Origin: Saccharopolyspora phatthalungensis
GTDB lineage: Bacteria > Actinomycetota > Actinomycetes > Mycobacteriales > Pseudonocardiaceae
Direction of reading: 5' to 3'
DNA: 64,000 bases
Assembly: GCF_014203395.1 (NCBI RefSeq)
Contig: NZ_JACHIW010000001.1
Span: 4,261,501-4,325,500 of the forward strand
This document shows positions 51,233 to 58,776 of this stretch, one piece after another. A program made the position numbers and the translations under genes. The first letter of the stretch is position 1. Every line of letters begins with the position of its first letter. The notes under the pieces were generated by a model. That model ran no database searches, was not told the origin of the DNA, and saw only the letters and a program-made list of their open reading frames with translations.

Positions 51233-52762
51233 GTGGGTGATCAGCAGGGCCGGGAGGCCGTCGCCCGGTACCGCAAAGGGCTGCTCGCCAAGCGTTTCAC
51301 CCCGCCACTGGTCGAGCTGCTGGCCGAGCTGCGTGAGCTCGCGCTCAAGTGGTTTACCCAGGTCGAAGCCGCAGGGCGAGTGGAGCCCGGGGACGGGCCG
51401 AAGCTGCACGAGGTCGATCCGGACACCGGACAAACCGTGGTGTCGCGGCGGCGCGTGTCCGAGCAGCTTTCACCGCGTGACCGGATAAGCCCGCCATGTA
51501 TCCAGCTGGTCGAGGCGTACGTGACCATGTATCTCGAGCGCAGCGGCACGGCCTCGGACGGCCTCAACCGCAGGATCAACACCCTCTACGAGGCTGCGCG
51601 GGTGCACGCGGATCAGGAGAAACAGCGGCGGCGCCGCGCCCCCGAGCCCCCGGGACTGCCAGGCGTGTCCTCGGCTGAAATACGTGAGCGAGAACGGCGG
51701 ATCACCGCGCTCGAAGCCGATCTGGAGCAGGCCCGTCGGCACGTCAGCGAGTTGGAGCAAGCCCGCTTGCAGGTCGCCGAACTGGGCGCAATCCGTGACC
51801 AGCAGGCAGGTCAGATCGCCGTCCTGGCAGCCGAGGTGAACCGGCTGCGTGAGCAATTGGTCAACCAGGACACGGAGCTCCAGCAACTACGCGAGCAGCA
51901 GCACCTGCACCAGCACGAGATCAAGGATCTGAACACCAAGCTGCTGCGGGCCCTCGCCGAGGCCGACCGCATGCAAGCCCGCATAGCCGAACTGTCCGGA
52001 GACCTCACCGGCCCAGACCCCCGCGACTTTGTCCGGCAAGGACCCCCTACGGACACACAGCCTGCCCGCTTTGGACGCGCCCGCATCGGCAGGCGCATCC
52101 TGTTCAGCAGGCCGAGGAGGCGGCAGCACCAGCTGAGCATGTGGTTGTTCGCCTGTGCTTTCGCCGTTGGCCTGGAGACCGGCCTCGGGGCCATCTTCGG
52201 GCACACCGCCGTCGTTATCGGGATCTGCTCCGTGGTCGGTCTTGCCATCGGGGGTTTCGGGCACACCGAGGGCGACCTCCTGTTCCGGATCACTGACCGG
52301 GGCATCAACCTGGGCGTGCGCAATGGATCGTTCCGCTGGGATGACATCACCCGCCTGACCCTGGTCACGATGCCCGCCAAGGACACCGAAGAACTGGGCC
52401 CGAGCGGCAACGTGAGCTCCGCGTGTCCGCGATGCGGGAAAACCGGAATCAGGCCCGCTGTCGCGCTTGAGGTCTACGGCGCCGCCGGCACCACCATCGC
52501 TCAGCTCAACATGGCCTACGTGGCCGCACCCGACGTCGTCTACTGCCTGGCCTGCCATCTGCGGAGAAAGGACACGAACGGGGGCCCGGAGGCTCGACGT
52601 CGGGTTGCCCCGCCGGTGGGCCTGCAATTCCTGGACAACGGATGGGACCGGTTTGCCGAACTTGTCACCGACGCAGCCCCGCACATCGAACTCACCAGGC
52701 ACTCGCTGAAGAACCTGAGCCCTCGGAACTCCCCCTCCGAGCCGCTCCGAAAACGACCCTGA
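51233..52762 (+). CDS. Coiled-coil membrane protein, unknown function
   Basis: 509 residues from GTG 51233; the ribosome site is weak. Residues about 1-130 are helical and may contact DNA or a partner (FTPPLVELLAELRELALKWF). Residues about 140-260 are a heptad-rich coiled coil (ITALEADLEQARRHVSELEQ; LREQLVNQDTELQQLREQQH). Two membrane spans follow (MWLFACAFAVGLETGLGAIF; VVIGICSVVGLAIGGFG), then a cytoplasmic domain with a PH-like beta segment (LFRITDRGINLGVRNGSFRW) and four cysteines (CPRCGKTG ... CLACHL) that could hold zinc. I do not recognise the family. Confidence 0.75.
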   Translation: MGDQQGREAVARYRKGLLAKRFTPPLVELLAELRELALKWFTQVEAAGRVEPGDGPKLHEVDPDTGQTVVSRRRVSEQLSPRDRISPPCIQLVEAYVTMYLERSGTASDGLNRRINTLYEAARVHADQEKQRRRRAPEPPGLPGVSSAEIRERERRITALEADLEQARRHVSELEQARLQVAELGAIRDQQAGQIAVLAAEVNRLREQLVNQDTELQQLREQQHLHQHEIKDLNTKLLRALAEADRMQARIAELSGDLTGPDPRDFVRQGPPTDTQPARFGRARIGRRILFSRPRRRQHQLSMWLFACAFAVGLETGLGAIFGHTAVVIGICSVVGLAIGGFGHTEGDLLFRITDRGINLGVRNGSFRWDDITRLTLVTMPAKDTEELGPSGNVSSACPRCGKTGIRPAVALEVYGAAGTTIAQLNMAYVAAPDVVYCLACHLRRKDTNGGPEARRRVAPPVGLQFLDNGWDRFAELVTDAAPHIELTRHSLKNLSPRNSPSEPLRKRP

Positions 52763-53027
52763 CCGCATCGAGTAAGACGATGTGCCCTCCGCTGGGGCCC
52801 GTTGGACGGGCGATCGTGTTCCTGCGACCTCGGTACGCGGGTCGCGAGACACCGAATGGGATGACTGCAACGAGCCGGGACCTCTCCCGGCTGGCGTTGG
52901 TGCGTCCCAGTTTCGAGACCCCGGACCATAGACAGACGGTCCCGGGTCCGGCCAGCACCGGCCCCAACGCGAACATGAGGTTGGCCGTGGCGAAATACTG
53001 CAGGGTGATCACTACCGCGGCCGTCAT
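52692..53027 (-). CDS. Possible small membrane protein (weak)
   Basis: 111 residues, ATG at 53027, one or two hydrophobic stretches (TAAVVITLQYFATANLMFAL; GPVLAGPGTVCLW). No ribosome site and an antisense overlap of 71 bases with the end of the coiled-coil gene make it doubtful. If it is not real, the 280 bases to 53044 hold nothing else I can support. Confidence 0.25.
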   Translation of the reverse strand: MTAAVVITLQYFATANLMFALGPVLAGPGTVCLWSGVSKLGRTNASRERSRLVAVIPFGVSRPAYRGRRNTIARPTGPSGGHIVLLDAVRVVFGAARRGSSEGSGSSASAW

Positions 53028-53044
53028 CCAGAGCGCGGGGAATA

Positions 53045-53281
53045 GTGGTCCATCTCGACGACGAGCCGATGGTGATCACCTGGCGAGATATCCACGAGGT
53101 GGGCAAACGAGGACACCGAGCAAGCCCGCTCGAGCGAATGGCGGGCGTGGACACCCAGTGGATGATATGGGTCGTCGATGGCCGAACCCTGTGGTTCGAC
53201 AGCAGTACCGACGACTCGGAAGAGTTGGCCGACGGCATCATCGCCGCATGGGGACGGGGACGAAACCAGAACCCGCAATAA
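53045..53281 (+). CDS. Small hypothetical protein
   Basis: 78 residues from GTG 53045 (GGGG upstream). The sequence reads as a compact alpha/beta protein (EPMVITWRDIHEVGKRGHRA; WMIWVVDGRTLWFDSSTDDS; EELADGIIAAWGRG). No family is recognised. Codon use is normal for the region. Confidence 0.5.
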   Translation: MVHLDDEPMVITWRDIHEVGKRGHRASPLERMAGVDTQWMIWVVDGRTLWFDSSTDDSEELADGIIAAWGRGRNQNPQ

Positions 53282-53531
53282 GACAACCGGAATCCGCATC
53301 GACGCCGCCGGCGAACCGCACCATTACGCAACCAGTCATGTCAGCCTCGATAGCTGGTGCCGCGCCGGTGTCCACTGCGGACGGTTGCGACCCCGGCAGG
53401 CGGCTCGTGTGGTGAGTATGTGCAGTCATGGCTGGCCGCCGCCGAGGCCGGATCCGTGCTCGCGAGCGTTGGCCATCCCGCACTGATCACACCGATCACG
53501 GTGGGAGTGCGGCACGGGACGCGCTTGGCGG

Positions 53532-54167
53532 TCAGTCGGTCTCGATGTTGAAATCCCAGATGGCAACCACGGTGCCGGCGGTGCGCCAGGTGACCTGGGC
53601 GGCGCCCGCGCGGAAGGTGCCGGTCAGCTTCAACGTGGCCGGCTGCCCGCCGCTGGCGGTGGCCGATGCCGGGCCGGAGGCCGCCAACGGCACGGCCTGC
53701 CCGGTCTCGTCCCGGGAGCTGAAATCCGCCGCGTGCAGGGCAAGCGCACCGGTGGCGCTGGTGGCGGTGATCGTGATGGTGCCGGTCACCGTTTGCGGTG
53801 GAGTCGTCGTGTTGCTGGGCAGGACGACGTCCGGTCCCAAGGCGGTAACCACGGCGCTGACCCCGCCGGGCAGGGTCACGCGCACCGGGGCGCCGATGGC
53901 CAGCAGTTGCGGGTGACCCGGGCTGGCGGTCGGGGTCGGCGCGGCGGCCGGGGCGGTGGGAATGGGCACCTGGCCCAGTTGCTGGACCACGCCGGCGGCG
54001 TCGGTTGGGCCAGGAGCAGCGGCTGGCGCGTTGGTGCAACCGGCCAGTGCGGTTGTCACGGCGGCCAGGAGGCCGAGGCCGGCCAGCGCGGCGGGGAGTG
54101 GTCGGCGGGTGGTGCTGGGCCGGTTCGGACCGGCCCAGCACGACCTCGCACGGGGTGAAGGACTCAC
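53532..54167 (-). CDS. Lipoprotein, DUF4352-like beta-sandwich
   Basis: 211 residues from GTG 54167. A Pro/Arg-rich N-region and hydrophobic core lead to the lipobox ALAGC (Cys near 44). After a Pro/Ala linker comes a beta-rich domain (PVRVTLPGGVSAVVTALGPD; TVTGTITITATSATGALALH; AADFSSRDETGQAVPLAASG; LTGTFRAGAAQVTWRT; VVAIWDFNIETD) that follows the telokin-like DUF4352 pattern of exported actinobacterial proteins. Function unknown. It lies downstream of the rest of a leftward pair with the phosphoesterase gene (43 bases apart). The 250 bases on its left hold nothing recognised. Confidence 0.8.
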   Translation of the reverse strand: MSPSPRARSCWAGPNRPSTTRRPLPAALAGLGLLAAVTTALAGCTNAPAAAPGPTDAAGVVQQLGQVPIPTAPAAAPTPTASPGHPQLLAIGAPVRVTLPGGVSAVVTALGPDVVLPSNTTTPPQTVTGTITITATSATGALALHAADFSSRDETGQAVPLAASGPASATASGGQPATLKLTGTFRAGAAQVTWRTAGTVVAIWDFNIETD

Positions 54168-54210
54168 GTGATGAAGTGTCCTCAGCGGTAGTGATTCGAC
54201 AGGGTTGCGT

Positions 54211-55662
54211 TCAGTTCACGGGCACCGCGGGCGCGGTGACCTTCGGGCGTACCGGCTCGTTGATGCTGGCCGTAGCCGGATACACCGCCGCCCCGGACGC
54301 GGCCGGGCGCAGCGCCTGCCCGGAGGGGTTGTTGTAGACGTCCGGTCCGAACGGGCGCAGCCCGTCGGCCGCGGCGTAGCCGAGGTGGCCGTGGCCGTCG
54401 GTGCCACCTTGGTTAGTGCCGAAAAGGTCCTCCATGCTGCGCAACCACGAGTAGTGGTTGTATGGCTGATCGGAGATCGAGCCGGGCCGGATGAACCGGG
54501 AGATGAACACCGCGCCGGTGATGCCGCCGCCAGGGGTGGTGTCCTGGCCGAACGCCTGGTCACCGGGCTGAGTGGTGTTCGGGCCGGGCAACTCGTTGCA
54601 ACAGGCCACAATGGACTGCGCCGTGTCGGTGGGCACGTTGAGCTTCTGGTCGCTGTTGCCGGAGTAGTCGGCGATGGAGTTGCCGTACATCTTGTACGGC
54701 GGGAACGCCTCGTCGAAGACGACCTGGATCATGCCGTCGTGCTGGAACGCGGGCGAGGCCATGATCATCGGGATGTACTTCTCCAGGAAGATGTCCGAGG
54801 CGTACAGGCCGCCCTGGTGGTTGTTCGGGTCACCGGAGAGGTTGTCGCCCTTGCAGGTCGCGTCGTGCGCGTCCGAGCAGTTGTTCGGGGAGATCCAGGA
54901 GAACTGCGGCGTGGTCGCCTCGTTCTTGAGGTCCTGCTCCAGGCTGCTCGCCGCCGGGTGCCCCGCGGTGGCGGCCAAGCCGTTGAGCGGCACCACGTTG
55001 GCACAGTCGGCCGGGTTGTCGGTCAGCGAGTGGAACCACGGCACCGGGTTGTGCTTGGGCACGTACTGGTCAGCCGGGGTCGCGCCGCCCGGGTCGGGCA
55101 CGCCGTCGCCGGCCGGGCTGCCGGGAATGCCGCACTGGTAGGCGTTTTCCCGGGTCGGGGTGTTACCCATGTCCTGGGCATACACCTTCCACGGCACGTG
55201 CTTGTTGTCGAGCTGGTTGAACAGCGTCTGCGTCGACTTCGGGTACACGCAGCCGGAGGAGGCGTAGACCTGGCCATCGGGAGCCGGGGAGCCGGGCTGC
55301 ACGTCTTTGTACTGCGGGCAGTCGTTCTGGTTGTCCGGGGCCGGCGCCTGACCGGAGACCAGGCTGATGTAGTTGTCCAGGCTGTAGTGCCCGGTGCCGT
55401 AGTACTGGCGCAGCAGTTCGCCGTAACTGGGCAGGGTCTTCCACAGGTAGTCGTTCTGGTTCAACCCGGTGAACGTCGACTCGTAGGACTTGTTCTCCAG
55501 GACGATCGTCCACACGTGACCGATTTTCGGCGGCTGGAAGTGCGACTCGTCCGCTCCAGCGGTGACCGGTGTTGCCACCACACCGCTCCCGACGACGATC
55601 GCGGTCAGCGCCGCCACACCGACCAGGCGTCGCCATCTGCGAGCGCCGCGTGTGCTTGCCAT
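54211..55662 (-). CDS. Secreted phosphoesterase (phospholipase C/acid phosphatase family)
   Basis: 483 residues; ATG at 55662 with GGGAGAGG upstream; an earlier in-frame ATG (55725) lacks a site. A basic signal peptide (RGARRWRRLVGVAALTAIVV) with an Ala-rich cleavage region ends near residue 36. The mature part opens with the phosphoesterase signature HVWTIVLENKSYESTF, followed by YGTGHYSLDNYISLVSGQAP, SWISPNNCSDAHDATC, VVFDEAFPPY and the metal ligands in NHYSWLRSMEDLFG. Members cleave phospholipids or phosphomonoesters outside the cell, often in phosphate starvation. The exopolyphosphatase nearby (57175) hints at a phosphate theme but is not linked by an operon. Confidence 0.88.
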   Translation of the reverse strand: MASTRGARRWRRLVGVAALTAIVVGSGVVATPVTAGADESHFQPPKIGHVWTIVLENKSYESTFTGLNQNDYLWKTLPSYGELLRQYYGTGHYSLDNYISLVSGQAPAPDNQNDCPQYKDVQPGSPAPDGQVYASSGCVYPKSTQTLFNQLDNKHVPWKVYAQDMGNTPTRENAYQCGIPGSPAGDGVPDPGGATPADQYVPKHNPVPWFHSLTDNPADCANVVPLNGLAATAGHPAASSLEQDLKNEATTPQFSWISPNNCSDAHDATCKGDNLSGDPNNHQGGLYASDIFLEKYIPMIMASPAFQHDGMIQVVFDEAFPPYKMYGNSIADYSGNSDQKLNVPTDTAQSIVACCNELPGPNTTQPGDQAFGQDTTPGGGITGAVFISRFIRPGSISDQPYNHYSWLRSMEDLFGTNQGGTDGHGHLGYAAADGLRPFGPDVYNNPSGQALRPAASGAAVYPATASINEPVRPKVTAPAVPVN

Positions 55663-56099
55663 TACCTCTCCCTCGCTGTGCTTAGGCAGAGACCGGCCCC
55701 CAGACGGGCGCCGGTACGGCTTCACACTCGTCTGCCCGGGCAGGTGCCCGATGGTCGGCGATCAACGTCCGGGTAACCACTGGGTGAACCCTTGCTCCGA
55801 CACCGATTCGCCGCACGGGCCAAACACGCGCCACTCCAGAGCTGTCAAAGCTCGGCCTCGGGCCACGGAATTGGCAGGCGAGATGGACGGGAAGTAACGA
55901 CTCGGTCATATCGCCCACCTGGTCCCATGCCGCCGGGCGGTAGTGCTGCTCCAGCAGCATTCTGCGAGTTGACGATCGAGCATCCCGACCTCCGTTCATC
56001 GTCGATACGGAGTTCGGCCGCTGAATCCAGGGATATTTCCGGATGCGGGGATGAGCGGTCGGTGCGACGGTCGAGCGATGGCGTCGAGAGGAGGTACGG
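55663..56099. other. Intergenic region between divergent genes, nothing recognised
   Basis: 437 bases. Short open frames lack ribosome sites and motifs. It carries the promoters of the phosphoesterase and the DUF1772-like gene. Confidence 0.5.
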
Positions 56100-56564
56100 A
56101 TGCGGCGGGGCGTGACGTTCGCGGCGCTGCTGCTGACCGCGTTGACCATGGGGCTGGAGTTCGCGCACGTCCTGGAATGGCCGCAAAAGCAGCAGTATCC
56201 GGGTCCGCTGTACGTGCAGCTCCAGGAGTCGCTGTACGTGTGGTTTGGCAATCTCGGCGGCGTGCTCTACGTCCTTGCGGTGGTGGTGACCGTCGTGCTC
56301 GCGGTGCTGACGCGTCGCTGGCCGATCGCCGTCGCCGCCGGTGCGCAGGTGATCGCGTTGGCCAGCTTCCTGACCATCGTCTACCCAGTCAACCTACGGC
56401 TGCCGGTGGGCAGCGGCGGCTCCGTGCCATCGGACTGGATGGCGCTGCGTGACCGGTGGGAACTCGGTCACGCCGTCGGGTTCGCGCTGTTCACGATCTC
56501 CTTCGTACTGCTGGTGATCACGCTCCAACGGCGTGAGGCGCCAGTTCGGCCAGCAGCGCGGTGA
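56100..56564 (+). CDS. DUF1772-like integral membrane protein
   Basis: 154 residues; ATG at 56100 after GGAGGT. Four membrane helices: GVTFAALLLTALTMGLEFAH; LGGVLYVLAVVVTVVLAVLT; IAVAAGAQVIALASFLTIVY; HAVGFALFTISFVLLVITLQ. Between helices 3 and 4 the motif PVNLRLPVG ... RDRWELGHAVGF matches DUF1772 proteins (P-x-N-x3 ... RW), a family that includes anthrone oxygenase-like enzymes as well as many of unknown role. Its 3' end overlaps an antisense ArsC-like relic by 47 bases. Confidence 0.8.
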   Translation: MRRGVTFAALLLTALTMGLEFAHVLEWPQKQQYPGPLYVQLQESLYVWFGNLGGVLYVLAVVVTVVLAVLTRRWPIAVAAGAQVIALASFLTIVYPVNLRLPVGSGGSVPSDWMALRDRWELGHAVGFALFTISFVLLVITLQRREAPVRPAAR

Positions 56565-56640
56565 CGCGGGGGTCGATCTCATCGCGTATCGGCCGGACCT
56601 GCTCGACGTCCTCGCCCGCCTGACCCGCTGGTTTTCCTGA
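56518..56640 (-). pseudogene. Arsenate reductase/LMW phosphatase-like C-terminal relic
   Basis: The minus-strand residues GKPAGQAGEDVEQVRPIRDE and IDPRVTALLAEL match the conserved end of ArsC-type low-molecular-weight phosphatases (DPAGQ...VRxIRDEIxxRVxxLLxEL). The CxGNxxRS catalytic loop and the rest of the fold are missing; the frame continues upstream to 56838 as unrelated sequence. It is a 40-residue relic. Confidence 0.55.
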
Positions 56641-56921
56641 GAAATCGCTATCAGGCGCGCAGGAGTTCGGCGAGGCGTTCCCCGATGGTGGAGATACTGG
56701 GGGCCGGTTCGCGGTCGAAGAAGGCTTTCTTGCGGCGGCGGAGCAGGTTCTCCCCATCACGACGCTAGCTGCGCGACCGCTTGCCGGCACGTCGGCCTGC
56801 CTGGCCACGGTGGGAGTCGCGGCCGTCTGGGTCGTCATGACTCCATCTCCTATTGATCTCCTATTGGCTGGTCTGGGAAGCTGAACTCCGCTTTGGGGCG
56901 GGCTCGCAGCCCCACGCCCGC
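56641..56921. other. Intergenic region with a possible short relic
   Basis: 281 bases. On the minus strand a frame near 56660-56760 reads GENLLRRRKKAFFDREPAPS then ISTIGERLAELLRA and stops. It has an ATG-like neighbourhood but no family match and no ribosome site. Nothing else is visible. Confidence 0.25.
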
Positions 56922-57173
56922 TCAGCAGTCGAACACCGACCAGCAGATGTCGTTCCGCAACCGCTGGTCGTCGAGCACGAGCTCGCGAATCGCCGCCGGG
57001 AGTTGGTCACGCTGCCATCGGCACTCGAGTCGCCCTGCGGCATCGCTGTCGCCGTCCGGCGCAGCAGCAGCACGTGCGGCCTTGATCGCATAGGCGGCCG
57101 CGCCGAGTTCGTGCGCGCCGACGTGTGCGACGGCTCCCGCCTGGCCAGCAGCGTATGCGGCATGCCGCGCTGC
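56922..57173 (-). pseudogene. Immunity-like protein, C-terminal fragment
   Basis: Minus-strand frame with AARHAAYAAGQAGAVAHVGA, HELGAAAYAIKAARAAA and WQRDQLPAAIRELVLDDQRL. The Ala/His helical pattern (AxHAAGxAxAxAHxxxHxLGAAxYA) resembles a family annotated as putative immunity proteins (Imm-5-like). The N-terminal half is missing and there is no start codon, so it is a fragment. It lies right after the exopolyphosphatase stop. Confidence 0.45.
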
Positions 57174-57174
57174 C

Positions 57175-58116
57175 CTACCCCTCAATAAGTGGCGGGTGGT
57201 GGTCGCCGGAGGCGAGGGACCAGGCGATGCCATGCAGGATGTCGTGGTCGCTGACCAGAAGGGCGTCCTTGCCCGTGCGTTCCAGGACGGCGCGCACGGC
57301 CAGTGCGCTGGCGGCGGCGACGTCGACCATGCGCGGATGGATCCCGGAGTGTGCGCGTCGTTGCGCGGCCGTGGAATGGGTCAGCCAGTCGGTGGCACGG
57401 GCGATATCGCGGTAGGCGACCAGGGTGCGGTGGGGCGCACGGCGCAGGGCAACCGCGGCGGTGGTCGTGACTGCTTCGGAGAGCCCGACTAGGCTCGCGC
57501 CCTCGGTGTCCGGCAACGCGGCCAGCGCGTCGTCGACGAGATCAGCGATGGCTTTGCTCGCCGTGGCGATCTGGTCGGCGGTGGGCGGATCCTGGTGCAG
57601 GTAGCGTTCGGCGATACGCACGCAGCCCAGTTCCACCGACACGCTGGCCTGCGGGGTGGTGGTGCCGAGGGCGAGTTGGGTGGAGCCGCCGCCGATGTCG
57701 GCGACCAGGTGCGGCGCGGGGGGCAGGTCCCGCACCGCACCAAGGAACGCCAGCCGGGCTTCCTCGGCACCATCGATGATCTCGGGTCGCGTGCCGAGGA
57801 GGTCGGCGACCTCGGCGAGGAAATCGCCGCCATTGCGGGCATTGCGCAGCACCCAGGTCATGCACATCCGCCTGCGGACTGCCCCCAGCTCCGTGCAGAC
57901 AGTCGCGTAGTCGGACAGCACCCGGCGGGCGCGAGCGCGCGCGGTGGTGGTCAGCATTCCCGAGTGATCCAGGCCCTGCCCAAGCCGCACGACCTCGAAG
58001 CGCTGCGCCACTGGTGCCAACCGGTCGGCGGTGAGGTCGGCGACGAGCAGCCGGATCGAGTTCGTGCCGCAGTCGATCGCGGCTACTCGCAACGGTCCGT
58101 CATTCGTCACGGTCAT
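57175..58116 (-). CDS. Ppx/GppA-family exopolyphosphatase
   Basis: 313 residues; ATG at 58116. An actin-like ATPase fold: phosphate-1 loop AAIDCGTNSIRLLVADL, the second loop ADIGGGSTQLALG and adenosine-side VGLSEAVTTTAAVAL; the catalytic Glu lies in DGAEEARLAFLG. The length fits the short actinobacterial Ppx1/Ppx2 proteins, which cleave polyphosphate or hydrolyse (p)ppGpp-related nucleotides. The C-terminal ILHGIAWSLA is typical. The deoxyribosyltransferase-like gene ends eight bases upstream of its start, so the two are co-transcribed. Confidence 0.92.
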   Translation of the reverse strand: MTVTNDGPLRVAAIDCGTNSIRLLVADLTADRLAPVAQRFEVVRLGQGLDHSGMLTTTARARARRVLSDYATVCTELGAVRRRMCMTWVLRNARNGGDFLAEVADLLGTRPEIIDGAEEARLAFLGAVRDLPPAPHLVADIGGGSTQLALGTTTPQASVSVELGCVRIAERYLHQDPPTADQIATASKAIADLVDDALAALPDTEGASLVGLSEAVTTTAAVALRRAPHRTLVAYRDIARATDWLTHSTAAQRRAHSGIHPRMVDVAAASALAVRAVLERTGKDALLVSDHDILHGIAWSLASGDHHPPLIEG

Positions 58117-58124
58117 GGCTGTCG

Positions 58125-58493
58125 CTATGCCTGGACCATGTCGGACGCGCCGTCCGGTCCCTGCAGTGAGACCGGGTCGACATAACGCACGCCAATCTTG
58201 GTCATCCAGTCATCGCCCGGGAGCGGGCCGAGAGCATACACACGTTTGCCGGTGCCGATGGCATAGCCGAGCTCCCATGAGCAGTCATTGCCCACCGGTG
58301 GTTGGCAGATCACCACCTCGGCCTCATCGATGGCCTGCTGGCACGCCAACGCCCCGTTCGGGAAGTCGAAGGTGACCTCGTCCTTGGGCTTCCACAGCGA
58401 CAACCCCAACGCGTCCGCCAGGCGCTCGGCGGCGTGCGGATCGGTCTGCTCGTTCTTGCATTTCGCGCAGTAATAGGCGTGCGCCACGGCCAT
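58125..58493 (-). CDS. Nucleoside 2-deoxyribosyltransferase-like protein
   Basis: 122 residues; ATG at 58493 with GAGAAGGG upstream, preferred over a GTG at 58559. An N-terminal CAKCKNEQ knuckle is followed by AAERLADALGLSLWKPKDEV, IDEAEVVICQPPVGNDCSWE and LGYAIGTGKRVYALGPLPG. The D-x-A-x-V-V ... D-x-x-x-x-E-x-G-Y-A-x-x-x-x-K order is that of nucleoside 2-deoxyribosyltransferases and related nucleotide-binding Rossmann folds (same broad class as TIR and SLOG). The usual catalytic Glu is present in WELGYA. Role unknown; nucleotide salvage or signalling are both possible. Confidence 0.65.
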   Translation of the reverse strand: MAVAHAYYCAKCKNEQTDPHAAERLADALGLSLWKPKDEVTFDFPNGALACQQAIDEAEVVICQPPVGNDCSWELGYAIGTGKRVYALGPLPGDDWMTKIGVRYVDPVSLQGPDGASDMVQA

Positions 58494-58776
58494 GCCCTTC
58501 TCGTCGACAGCGACCGAACTCAAACGATCGTGCGCGATTCGAAATCGGGCAACTACCACCGGACTGGTGAACCCGAGGTGGCCAGCATCACAGGGCTCAG
58601 GCGCCGCCCGCGTGCTGAGGTCGTGTCACGCGACGCCGACGGGCATCGAGGGCCCATGAGTTTCGAATTGCCCGCTCGCCCCAGATCGGTCAGAAGAGCC
58701 CTTTTTGTTGCGTTTTAGTGCTGAACGCGCGAGCCCGTTTCGCGGGCGTGGGTGCGTGGTTCAACCAGCGGTATGA

